NCBI RefSeq assembly: GCF_001940245.1
Contig: NZ_MJIG01000004.1
Span: 1,456,485 to 1,520,484 of the forward strand
DNA: 64,000 nucleotides
Direction of reading: 5' to 3'
Source of the DNA: Anaerostipes sp. 992a
GTDB lineage: Bacteria > Bacillota > Clostridia > Lachnospirales > Lachnospiraceae
The position numbers and the translations under genes were made by a program. Shown here in pieces: positions 34,956-42,358 of this stretch; position 1 is the stretch's first letter; the number at the start of each line of letters is the position of its first letter. The notes below the pieces were generated by a model, which searched no databases, was not told the DNA's origin, and was given only the letters and a program-made list of their open reading frames with translations.

Positions 34956-35858
34956 TTACCTTTCCATAGATTTCTCTCGTTTCTTCTGCCATTGCTCCAG
35001 CAGCTGAATGATTTTATCCTCCATCTGCTTGCTGGTGTATGACTTCGGGAAGTATTTCCGCAGGGAGTCGGTTTTGAATGTCACCCTGTCCAGCTCGCCC
35101 TTTTTGACCTCATTCATAATCTCGCACATGGCATCCAGCGTACACTCTCCCTCCTGTGCCAGTTTTTTGATTCTCTGTGCTTGTGAAAGAGAAGGCGCAG
35201 CCTGGGCAAAGTCCATAGCAGAAAGAAAATCCTGCTGTTCTTCTCTTGCGAGATAGGAAAGCTCCACGGCAGGATTGAATTTAATCTGACCGTTATCCAC
35301 CATATCCAGAATTTCAGGAATAAGCTCTGTCAGACGGATATACCGCTGAATCTGTCTGCCGCTATCCGAATCAGACAGTGCATCTCTTGACTTGTGGCCA
35401 ACTTGTCCACAAGTTTGCCCTTGATGCTTTATTGCATCTAATTTCATTCGGTAGGCAAATGCACGTTCACTCGGTAAAAGGGTTTCTCTCTGCAAGTTGG
35501 AATCAACCATCAAGATGATGGCTGCATCATCGTCCATATCACGGACAATAGCAGGCATGGTTTCTTTCCCGGCAAGCTCAGATGCACGATGTCTCCTGTG
35601 ACCGGAAATAATTTCATAGCCACCGTAAGGATCAGGTCGGACAATCGCCGGGGTAAGAACACCGAAGTCTCGAACACTCTCTACGGTTTTCATCATTTCC
35701 TCGTCATCCACCACCCGGAAGGGATGTCCCTCAAAGGGGTGCAATTCAGAAAGCAGGATTTCCTGCACTCGCTCCTGCTGGGCTTCGGCTCGTGACTGGT
35801 CGGTAGAGAAAATATCATCGTACCCCTTCAAGCTGATGTTTGCGCCTTTTTTCTGCAT
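34956..35858 (-). CDS. parB: ICE ParB-like partition protein
   Basis: A 300-residue ParB/Spo0J-type protein. The ParB N-domain shows HPFEGHPFRVVDDEEMMKTV and ISGHRRHRASELAG, the arginine-rich CTP-binding box, and a helix-turn-helix region follows (QIKFNPAVELSYLAREEQQ). Its gene overlaps the end of parA by 44 bp. It probably stabilises the element while it is extrachromosomal. The host has its own parB at 40514-41404, with little similarity in the linker regions. Confidence 0.9.
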   Translation of the reverse strand: MQKKGANISLKGYDDIFSTDQSRAEAQQERVQEILLSELHPFEGHPFRVVDDEEMMKTVESVRDFGVLTPAIVRPDPYGGYEIISGHRRHRASELAGKETMPAIVRDMDDDAAIILMVDSNLQRETLLPSERAFAYRMKLDAIKHQGQTCGQVGHKSRDALSDSDSGRQIQRYIRLTELIPEILDMVDNGQIKFNPAVELSYLAREEQQDFLSAMDFAQAAPSLSQAQRIKKLAQEGECTLDAMCEIMNEVKKGELDRVTFKTDSLRKYFPKSYTSKQMEDKIIQLLEQWQKKREKSMER

Positions 35859-36642
35859 TGTTTAACACCTCCTTTGTCAGAACCCGGTAGGCATCAGCCA
35901 CTTTGCCTTTGGGGTCGTGCTTAAAGATACTGGCTCCTTCGGCACTGATTTCCTCTGCACGAACAGAACGGGGAATGTCTGTCTTGTAGACTTTCAGCTT
36001 TCCTCCATAACTTTCCCGGATCAGATTGCTGATGTCCTTGGAATAATTGGTTCTGCTGTCCACCATCGTCAGAAGAATACCCTCGATTTTCAATTTTGGG
36101 TTGATTTGTCGTCTGACCTTGTTGATGGTTTCCAGCAGCTGTTCCAAGCCCTTTGCCGGAAGATATGCCGCCTGAACAGGGATCAGCACATTGTCGGCAG
36201 CTGCCAAAGCATTGACTGTCAGCATACCCAAAGAGGGCATACAGTCCAGAAGAATGTAGTCATAATTCTGCTTGACCGTATCCAGGTACTGACGGAGAAT
36301 GGTCTCCCGGCTCATGGCATTGACCAGGGAAACCTCTAAGCCTGACAGTTCAATATTGGCAGGCATCAAGTCCACACCTTCCGGGTGATGAAGAATGCCT
36401 TCGCCGGGGGCAATCGGCTTTTCCATCATAATCTTTCCCATCATGTCGGAAAGGGTGGGAGACAAGGTATCCGGGAACGGATTTCCCAGACTGACTGTTA
36501 AAGAAGCCTGTGGATCTGTGTCTACCAACAGAACCTTTTTGCCCTCCATTGCCAGTCCCACACCCAAATTTTCCGTGGTTGTGGTCTTGCCCGTGCCGCC
36601 TTTCTGGTTGACTACGGCGATAACTGTCGCTTTTTTCGCCAA
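35815..36642 (-). CDS. parA: ICE ParA-like partition ATPase
   Basis: A 275-residue ParA/Soj ATPase with the deviant Walker A KGGTGKTT (about residues 14-21), VDTDPQAS, and the DYILLDCMPSLGMLTVNAL motif. The start is a TTG preceded by GAGGTGATGAATA. It is divergent in sequence from the host soj gene at 41394-42176, as expected for an element-borne system. Together with parB it forms a partition cassette next to the repA gene. Confidence 0.92.
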   Translation of the reverse strand: MAKKATVIAVVNQKGGTGKTTTTENLGVGLAMEGKKVLLVDTDPQASLTVSLGNPFPDTLSPTLSDMMGKIMMEKPIAPGEGILHHPEGVDLMPANIELSGLEVSLVNAMSRETILRQYLDTVKQNYDYILLDCMPSLGMLTVNALAAADNVLIPVQAAYLPAKGLEQLLETINKVRRQINPKLKIEGILLTMVDSRTNYSKDISNLIRESYGGKLKVYKTDIPRSVRAEEISAEGASIFKHDPKGKVADAYRVLTKEVLNNAEKRRKHQLEGVR

Positions 36643-36682
36643 TATTCATCACCTCGCATTCTTTTATGTGTGCGCTTCATGT

Positions 36683-37585
36683 TTACCACCTCCCTCCAAG
36701 TTTCCCCGAAGCCATATCATGCCTGACCTTTGCGTCATAGTGGGCGCTTATGGTGTAGGGGGCGTTGTATATCGAAGCAAGTAGATACTGCTTGATATTG
36801 CGAACATCGGTTGTGTTCTCTTTGAAAGAACTCAATACAAATCTGATGTGTTCAGAATCCAGTTTCATAAAACTGCTTTTGACAATTTCAATGGGCTTAT
36901 CATCACTGGCAATTCGTATTTGCTTCCGATTACTGCACATGACTTCAATAATCAAATGCAGAATTAGATCGAGTATCTCATGGTCATACGGATAATCCTG
37001 TTTCAGATAGTCCATAGAAAGCTGTTCATAAAAATACTGATAATATCGGGTAAATTCGTCAGTCTCATCGACTTCCTTTCCACAAAAACCGGAAGGAAAG
37101 AAAGGATCAGTATCACTAAAATCAATATAATTAGTATCAGTATTATTACCTTGTGCTTTTGACAGTTCTTGAATTGTGTTTTTGACAACTCCAGAATTGT
37201 CCTTTTGACAATTCAAGAATTGTCTTTCCACAGAACCGGAAATGAAATTCTTTACATAGATCAGGTTCGGTTTCCCAAGTCCCTGTCGCTTGCGTTCTAT
37301 CAGACCGCATTTCTTTTCCAGCTCATCCAGCAGCTTCACCGCTTTCTTTTCAGCACAGCCTAACGCACCTTTGAGTTCTTCTATGGTGAATATGATATAG
37401 ACACGGCCTTCCTCGTCCAGCCAACCGTTCCGGGCTGAGAGGTTCATGCGGTCAAGCAGAATACCGTAAAGCAGCTTGGCATCGGTTGATACATTCCAGA
37501 AGCAATCCTCGGTGAATAGCACCTTCGGAACACGGTAGAATGCGAACATCTCCGCTTGCTGCCCATAGAAATAATCATACGTCAC
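36683..37585 (-). CDS. repA: RepA-type replication initiator
   Basis: A 300-residue protein with the RepA_N domain at the start (FYRVPKVLFTEDCFWNVSTD, then AKLLYGILLDRMNLSARNGW and IFTIEELKGALGCAEKKAVK), then a low-complexity stretch and a C-terminal domain (IKQYLLASIYNAPYT) seen in initiators of Firmicutes ICEs. It probably starts replication of the excised circular form. The start is a GTG and overlaps the end of the upstream Cys-rich gene by 11 bases. The TTAGC repeats beyond 38133 are candidate iterons. Confidence 0.88.
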   Translation of the reverse strand: MTYDYFYGQQAEMFAFYRVPKVLFTEDCFWNVSTDAKLLYGILLDRMNLSARNGWLDEEGRVYIIFTIEELKGALGCAEKKAVKLLDELEKKCGLIERKRQGLGKPNLIYVKNFISGSVERQFLNCQKDNSGVVKNTIQELSKAQGNNTDTNYIDFSDTDPFFPSGFCGKEVDETDEFTRYYQYFYEQLSMDYLKQDYPYDHEILDLILHLIIEVMCSNRKQIRIASDDKPIEIVKSSFMKLDSEHIRFVLSSFKENTTDVRNIKQYLLASIYNAPYTISAHYDAKVRHDMASGKLGGRW

Positions 37586-37772
37586 TCATCCTCACCACCT
37601 CTTTCTGCGGGAAATACTCTTTTTTCAGAGGGGTTCTGCGGAAAGTCGTATCCTTCAGTTTATACGGACATCTGACAAAATAGCAGAAGCGGTACTTCCA
37701 TCGGGGTTGATAATACTCGCAGTCTTTGCAACATTTCGGCTTGTCACGGCGATTGCGTTCATACTCATACAT
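37575..37772 (-). CDS. Small Cys-rich ICE protein
   Basis: A 65-residue protein with CCKDCEYYQPRWKYRFC and a further CPY, suggesting a small zinc-binding fold. It ends 11 bases inside repA and starts one base after the preceding gene, so the three are translated together. Function unknown. Confidence 0.6.
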   Translation of the reverse strand: MYEYERNRRDKPKCCKDCEYYQPRWKYRFCYFVRCPYKLKDTTFRRTPLKKEYFPQKEVVRMSDV

Positions 37773-37773
37773 A

Positions 37774-37998
37774 TCAACGCACCCCCACTTCCTTCATAAT
37801 CTTCCTGGTACACCAGCCGATGCAGGGATGATCCCGCCCATAAGGACAACCTTCACATTCCGACTTCGGCTTTGGGGATACGGAGATTAAGTAGTAACAA
37901 TTTTCTTCGCCCAGACAGCAGCCCGTTTTATTGTTTTTCCAAAAATGACAGTAGCGGCAGTCGTTTGGCTTGTCTGGGGAATAGACGATTTTACTCAA
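37774..37998 (-). CDS. Small Cys-rich ICE protein
   Basis: A 74-residue protein with nine cysteines (CRYCHFWKNNKTGCCLGEENC, then CEGCPYGRDHPCIGWC). The start is a TTG preceded by GGAGGTTTGAT. It is the first gene of the long ICE operon. It probably binds zinc; its function is unknown. Confidence 0.6.
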   Translation of the reverse strand: MSKIVYSPDKPNDCRYCHFWKNNKTGCCLGEENCYYLISVSPKPKSECEGCPYGRDHPCIGWCTRKIMKEVGVR

Positions 37999-38049
37999 AA
38001 ATCAAACCTCCAATCTTTCAGATTTACCCATGAATTTTGGGCATAAAAA

Positions 38050-38093
38050 AAGAGCGTCTATCCATCCCCGATACAGGGGCAAATAGACGCTCT
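38050..38093 (-). terminator. Terminator/attenuator in front of the ICE operon
   Basis: AGAGCGTCTAT and ATAGACGCTCT form a perfect 11-bp stem. On the minus strand it is followed by TTTTTTTATG, about 50 bases before the first ICE gene. It could insulate the ICE from host transcription or attenuate the operon. Confidence 0.8.
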
Positions 38094-38132
38094 ATGTACA
38101 TGATAGTATTCAATTTTATTTCTTATAACGGC

Positions 38133-38250
38133 TTAGCACTCGGAACATCCGCCTTTTGAATTAGCAAGGTTTTTAGCACGTTTTTTCGCCTAATTAGCTG
38201 GAAGCGCATTTTCATTAGCAAAAACGGCCCTTTTTCTGCTAATGATTAGC
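38133..38250. repeat. TTAGC repeat cluster (possible iterons or recombinase arm sites)
   Basis: TTAGC occurs in the same orientation at 38133, 38161, 38173, 38194, 38215 and 38246, with an inverted copy (GCTAA) at 38238. The last two form GCTAATGATTAGC. Three copies are spaced exactly 21 bp apart (38173, 38194, 38215). A further TTAGC abuts the 3' end of the tRNA-Arg at 38406-38410, and TTAGCTGG is shared by 38194-38201 and 38406-38413. No gene lies in 37999-38410. Confidence 0.55.
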
Positions 38251-38361
38251 AGAAATTTTTGTCTTATCACAGCAGTTCGATTTTTTAGGGCTTGTCAAAA
38301 ATCAGAATTTGAAGTAAAATTTGAAAACATTATTTCGTCTCAGCAATCACACTGGAATTTG

Positions 38362-38401
38362 TTAAAAAAGCCGAAAACCCTTGAAAACAAAGGCTTTCGG
38401 C
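38362..38401 (-). terminator. Terminator of the tRNA-Arg gene
   Basis: GCCGAAAGCC and GGGTTTTCGGC pair on the minus strand and are followed by TTTTTTAAC, ten bases after the tRNA 3' end. Confidence 0.75.
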
Positions 38402-38410
38402 GTTGTTAGC

Positions 38411-38487
38411 TGGCGTCCCAAAGAGGACTTGAACCTCCGACCCCACGCTTAGGAGGCGTGTGCTCTATCCAACTGAGCTATTGGGAC
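38411..38487 (-). tRNA. tRNA-Arg (anticodon CCT)
   Basis: Acceptor stem GTCCCAA/TTGGGAC, D arm AGCTCAGTTGGATAGAGC, anticodon stem CACGC/GCGTG with loop CTCCTAA (CCT), T arm GGAGG-TTCAAGT-CCTCT and encoded CCA. The 77-nt gene is complete and folds into a canonical cloverleaf. It lies between the ICE edge and a broken tRNA-like remnant. Confidence 0.95.
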
Positions 38488-38570
38488 GTATTTATTTTTT
38501 TGTCAGCCTCCGTAATGATCGGACTCAGCTCCCAACTAAGGTTTTTCCAAGGTGGCCGTTGTAACGTAAC

Positions 38571-38611
38571 CTTAGGAGGCGTTTGTTTTATCCGTTAAAC
38601 TAAAGGAACCC
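38571..38611 (-). pseudogene. 5'-half remnant of a tRNA-Arg, broken at the anticodon loop
   Basis: On the minus strand GGGTTCC TTTAGTTTAACGGATAAAACA AACGC CTCCTAAG reads as acceptor, D arm and anticodon stem-loop (CCT) of a tRNA. After CTCCTAAG the sequence should give GCGTT to close the stem but continues GTTACGTTACAACGGCC, with no T arm or 3' acceptor. It shares CTTAGGAGGCGT with the intact tRNA-Arg (38448-38459 versus 38571-38582) but differs elsewhere. An inverted repeat (CTAAGGTT at 38536 and AACCTTAG at 38568) brackets the break, as in an integrase core site. Confidence 0.6.
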
Positions 38612-38613
38612 AT

Positions 38614-38642
38614 CAGCCGTCGTTTCAGACGGCTGTTTTATT
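38614..38642 (+). terminator. Terminator downstream of serS
   Basis: CAGCCGTC-GTTTCA-GACGGCTG is followed by TTTTATTATAAT on the plus strand. It would stop transcripts coming from the ICE side; on the serS strand it is only a hairpin preceded by the T-run's complement. Confidence 0.65.
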
Positions 38643-38671
38643 ATAATATATTTTTCAAAATTTTGCAAAAC

Positions 38672-39949
38672 TTATTTGATTACTTCTACGCCACCCATAT
38701 ATGGTCTTAATACTTCTGGAATGACAATGCTTCCGTCTGCCTGCTGATAGTTTTCCATAATCGCTGCAGTAGTTCTTCCAATTGCAACACCACTTCCATT
38801 TAAGGTATGAACGTATTTTGCTTTGTCTTTGATATTATCTTTGTATTTGATGTTCGCTCTTCTTGCCTGGAATTCTTCAAAGTTAGAACAGCTTGAGATT
38901 TCTACATAACGGCCATAGCTTGGCATCCATACTTCGATATCATATTTCATTGCTGCAGTGAATCCTAAATCACCGATACAAATCTTAACGACACGATATG
39001 GAAGACCTAACATCTGAAGTACTTCTTCTGCATCATGTGTCAATTTTTCTAATTCTTCATAAGAATCTTCTGGTTTTGTGAATTTTACTAATTCTACTTT
39101 GTTGAACTGATGCTGACGGATCAAGCCTCTCGTATCTCTTCCGGCAGATCCTGCTTCTGCTCGAAAGCATGCAGTATAAGCACAGTGCTTGATTGGCAGA
39201 TCTGCCCCATCTAAGATCTGTTCACGATACATATTGGTTACTGGTACTTCTGCAGTAGGAACTAAGAAGTATTCTTTTCCATCTCCTAATACCTTATATG
39301 CATCTTCTTCGAATTTTGGAAGCTGTCCAGTACCTGTCATACTTTCTCTGCTTACCATAAATGGAGGAAATACTTCTGTATATCCGTGTTTGCTTGTATG
39401 AGTATCTAAGAAAAAGTTCATGATTGCTCTTTCTAATCTTGCACCCAGATCACGATATACCGTAAATCTTGCACCAGAGATCTTTGCAGCTGTTTCTGGA
39501 TCTAAGATTCCAAGATCCTTACCAAGATCCCAATGTGCTTTTGGTTCAAAATCAAATTTTGTGGGTTCTCCGAATTTTCTAATCTCTACATTATCTTCAT
39601 CCGTTTCACCCTGAGGTACGCTTGGATGTGGAATGTTTGGAATGGTTAACATCCATGCATTTAATTCTGCTTCTACTTCATTTACCTGTCCATTTAATTC
39701 TTTGACTTCATCTGCTAATTCTTTCATCTCTGCAAGTACAGCAGTTACATCTTCGCCAGCTTTCTTCATAGCAGGAATCTGTTTGGAAACCTTCTTCTGT
39801 TCGCTTTTCTTTACTTCCATCTCTGCTAATAAAGCTCTTCTTCTTTCGTCCAGATCTTTAAATTTTGATAAATCGAAATCTTCATTTCTTGTAGAAAGTG
39901 CTTTTTCCACTTCTTCAAAGTTGTTTCTCAATAATTTTATATCTAACAT
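38672..39949 (-). CDS. serS: Serine--tRNA ligase
   Basis: A 425-residue class II aminoacyl-tRNA synthetase that charges tRNA-Ser. An N-terminal coiled-coil arm (residues about 25-105) binds the tRNA. The catalytic core shows motif 2 ([23 protein letters not shown]) and motif 3 ([19 protein letters not shown]). The reading frame is complete. It is the first clearly host gene beyond the ICE and follows the DUF4446 gene of the parAB cluster. Confidence 0.97.
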   Translation of the reverse strand: MLDIKLLRNNFEEVEKALSTRNEDFDLSKFKDLDERRRALLAEMEVKKSEQKKVSKQIPAMKKAGEDVTAVLAEMKELADEVKELNGQVNEVEAELNAWMLTIPNIPHPSVPQGETDEDNVEIRKFGEPTKFDFEPKAHWDLGKDLGILDPETAAKISGARFTVYRDLGARLERAIMNFFLDTHTSKHGYTEVFPPFMVSRESMTGTGQLPKFEEDAYKVLGDGKEYFLVPTAEVPVTNMYREQILDGADLPIKHCAYTACFRAEAGSAGRDTRGLIRQHQFNKVELVKFTKPEDSYEELEKLTHDAEEVLQMLGLPYRVVKICIGDLGFTAAMKYDIEVWMPSYGRYVEISSCSNFEEFQARRANIKYKDNIKDKAKYVHTLNGSGVAIGRTTAAIMENYQQADGSIVIPEVLRPYMGGVEVIK

Positions 39950-40026
39950 AATTTCCTCCTAATCACTATGCTATTCATTATAGTATAGATGCTTTTCATT
40001 TTCAATATCCAAGTCCTTCGGAAGCC

Positions 40027-40500
40027 TTATCGTGCACCATTGATAGATTCCACTTCTTCTTTGGAAAGTTCGATCTCACATTCTCCATGTTTAATCTCTT
40101 TTCCGTAAATATAACTTCCATTATTACTGTGCATACAATTTAAAATATAACCATCTTTTTTATCATTTAACATGGATAATGCAAAGCTCAGCTTTCCACC
40201 CATATCTTTAAACGCATTGTATCTTACCATTTTGCTCTTGGAGATACAGTTATCTACTCGATCAGAGATATCCAGGATATCCAAATCCTGCTGCTGCTGT
40301 TTTAATTCAATGCTTTTCATCAACGTATAATTCTCTTTTACATTTTCTTCCAAGGATTTACCATCGCTGCCTGCCATAAACTGTGCATATTTTTTATTTA
40401 ATTTAGACAGCTTAACGAATAGAACAATTACCAGCACAAAAAGCACTGCAATTACTCCTGCCAATGCCATAATGATAATCTCTAAATCCACTCCGTACAT
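40027..40500 (-). CDS. DUF4446 membrane protein
   Basis: A 157-residue protein with one N-terminal membrane helix (IIIMALAGVIAVLFVLVIVL), a coiled-coil segment and the DUF4446 C-terminus (RYNAFKDMGGKLSFALSMLN, then GYILNCMHSNNGSYIYGKEI). The start MYGVDLE at 40500 follows GCAGGTGAAAGA. It lies 13 bases after parB, the usual place in clostridia. Its function is unknown. Confidence 0.88.
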   Translation of the reverse strand: MYGVDLEIIIMALAGVIAVLFVLVIVLFVKLSKLNKKYAQFMAGSDGKSLEENVKENYTLMKSIELKQQQQDLDILDISDRVDNCISKSKMVRYNAFKDMGGKLSFALSMLNDKKDGYILNCMHSNNGSYIYGKEIKHGECEIELSKEEVESINGAR

Positions 40501-40513
40501 TCTTTCACCTGCC

Positions 40514-41404
40514 TTATCTTTGTAATAATTCAATAATTCTTTCTAAATCATCCTGCGAATAGTATTCGATTTCAATCTTACCCTTGTTATTTTTCCTGTT
40601 TTTGATCGTAACCTTATTCCCAAGAATCTGTTTTAGATTTTCCTCTATATCTCGATAGAGGTATTGATATTCATTTGGTTCTTTTTCCTCTTTTTTTGCA
40701 GGTTTTGCCATGTCTTTTACAAGCTTTTCAATATCTCTTACGCTTAAGGCTTCTTCATATACCTTTTTTGCAACAGAAATCTGTATATCCGGATCCGTAA
40801 TGGCCAGCAGTGCTCTGGCATGTCCCATAGAAATCTTTTCTTCTACTAACATCTCCTGCACTTCTTTCGTCAGCTTCAACAGTCTTAAGGAGTTGGTGAT
40901 CGTAGACCGGCTTTTCGATACCTTTTGTGCTACCTCTTCCTGTTTTAATTCAAACTCTTCCATCAAAGTCTTATAAGCCTGTGCTTCTTCAATTGGATTT
41001 AAGTTTTCTCTCTGAATATTCTCAATTAAAGAAATTTCTACAATTTCATTTTCTTTGTATTCCTTTACGATGACTGGCACTTCCAAAAGCCCCGCAATCT
41101 TGGCTGCACGCCATCTTCGTTCCCCTGCTATGATTTCATAATATTCGTCTTTCTTCTTTACAACAATTGGCTGAATAATCCCAAATTGTTTGATAGACTC
41201 TGCAAGTTCCTGAAGAGATGCATCGTCAAATGTCTTTCGTGGCTGATTTCGATTCGGCTCTATCTCATTAACGGAGATCATGACACCCTGATCCGACGCT
41301 TCTGAAGATGATTTTCTGCGTCTTCTCTGGGGCGGCTGAGGTCCAGTCTCTGGAATTAATACATTCAATCCTTTTCCCAATGCATTTTTCTTCTTAGCCG
41401 TCAT
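40514..41404 (-). CDS. parB: Chromosome partitioning protein ParB/Spo0J
   Basis: A 296-residue CTPase clamp protein that loads at parS. The N-domain shows NRNQPRKTFDDASLQELAES and the arginine box AGERRWRAAKIAG, and the helix-turn-helix follows (QEEVAQKVSKSRSTITNSLR). The start MTAKKKN at 41404 follows GAGGTATCGT and overlaps the soj stop. Its binding sites are the two perfect parS sequences at 42216-42273. Confidence 0.95.
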   Translation of the reverse strand: MTAKKKNALGKGLNVLIPETGPQPPQRRRRKSSSEASDQGVMISVNEIEPNRNQPRKTFDDASLQELAESIKQFGIIQPIVVKKKDEYYEIIAGERRWRAAKIAGLLEVPVIVKEYKENEIVEISLIENIQRENLNPIEEAQAYKTLMEEFELKQEEVAQKVSKSRSTITNSLRLLKLTKEVQEMLVEEKISMGHARALLAITDPDIQISVAKKVYEEALSVRDIEKLVKDMAKPAKKEEKEPNEYQYLYRDIEENLKQILGNKVTIKNRKNNKGKIEIEYYSQDDLERIIELLQR

Positions 41405-42176
41405 ACGATACCTCACTATTATTAATTACTTCATCTGCTAGTTGATTATAGCTTTCTGCTCCTGAAGATTTTGGAGCATAAAAATTAATTGGCAATCCAT
41501 GACTTGGTGCCTCTGCTAATTTTACATTTCTCGGAATAATTGTCTTATAAATATTTTGATCCAGACAATCCTTTACATTTTCCACAACCTGAAGGGAAAG
41601 ATTGGTTCTTGCATCATACATGGTGAATACAACCCCTTCAATCGTCAGATCTGGATTTAAACTCTTCTGAATCAGACCAATGGTATAAATTAACTGTGTC
41701 AAACCATCCAACGCAAAAAATTCACATTGAATTGGTACAATTACTGTATCCGCAGCTGTCATTGCATTAACCGTTAGTATTCCAAGTGCTGGAGGACAAT
41801 CAATGATAATAAAATCATAATCATCAATCACATCTTCCAGTTTATTTCTTAAAATCTGCTGCATATCCTTCTCTGTCAACAATTCAATTTCAGCACCTGC
41901 CAGATTTCGATTGGCTGGAAGAATCGATAACTGCTTAAACAGATTCTTTATAATGCAATCCTCTACCTGGAATTCATCATCTACTAGCAAGTCATATGTA
42001 GTATTTTCTAATTCATTCTTATCAATACCAAATCCACTTGTCATATTTCCCTGTGGATCCATATCAATGGCCAGTACACTTTTATTCTTATCTGCGATAC
42101 AGGATGCTAAATTAATGGCTGTCGTCGTTTTACCGACTCCACCCTTCTGATTGGCTATTGCTATTACTCTGCCCAT
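41394..42176 (-). CDS. soj: Chromosome partitioning ATPase Soj/ParA
   Basis: A 260-residue ParA ATPase with KGGVGKTTTAINLA (about residues 11-24), DMDPQGN and DYDFIIIDCPPALGILTVNA. It works with ParB in origin segregation and control of DnaA. It overlaps the parB start by 11 bases, and the two parS sites lie just upstream of it. Confidence 0.95.
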   Translation of the reverse strand: MGRVIAIANQKGGVGKTTTAINLASCIADKNKSVLAIDMDPQGNMTSGFGIDKNELENTTYDLLVDDEFQVEDCIIKNLFKQLSILPANRNLAGAEIELLTEKDMQQILRNKLEDVIDDYDFIIIDCPPALGILTVNAMTAADTVIVPIQCEFFALDGLTQLIYTIGLIQKSLNPDLTIEGVVFTMYDARTNLSLQVVENVKDCLDQNIYKTIIPRNVKLAEAPSHGLPINFYAPKSSGAESYNQLADEVINNSEVSYDG

Positions 42177-42215
42177 AATCAGCCTCCTTTTTTCTCTGAA
42201 CCTTATTATATCACA

Positions 42216-42273
42216 TGTTTCACGTGAAACAATAGGTTTTGTTTAATTAAAATAGAATGTTTCACGTGAAACA
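42216..42273. promoter_or_regulatory. Two perfect parS sites
   Basis: TGTTTCACGTGAAACA occurs at 42216-42231 and again at 42258-42273. Both are full 16-bp palindromes of the classical parS consensus, placed in the soj promoter region, where ParB may also autoregulate. Confidence 0.95.
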
Positions 42274-42295
42274 TAATAAAGTATTACACAAAAAG

Positions 42296-42323
42296 AAAAG
42301 CACCATCCTTGGACAGCACTTTT
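42296..42323 (-). terminator. Terminator of argS
   Basis: AAAAGTGCTGTCC and GGATGGTGCTTTT can pair with several G-U pairs and lead into CTTTTTGTG on the minus strand. The structure lies 36 bases after the argS stop. Confidence 0.6.
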
Positions 42324-42358
42324 CTCTTCTTATATTATTCAATTTAACTTGAACGCTT

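Noticed and set aside
38536..38611. A complete second tRNA
   Set aside because: The 5' half is tRNA-like but the anticodon stem does not close and there is no T arm or 3' acceptor strand.
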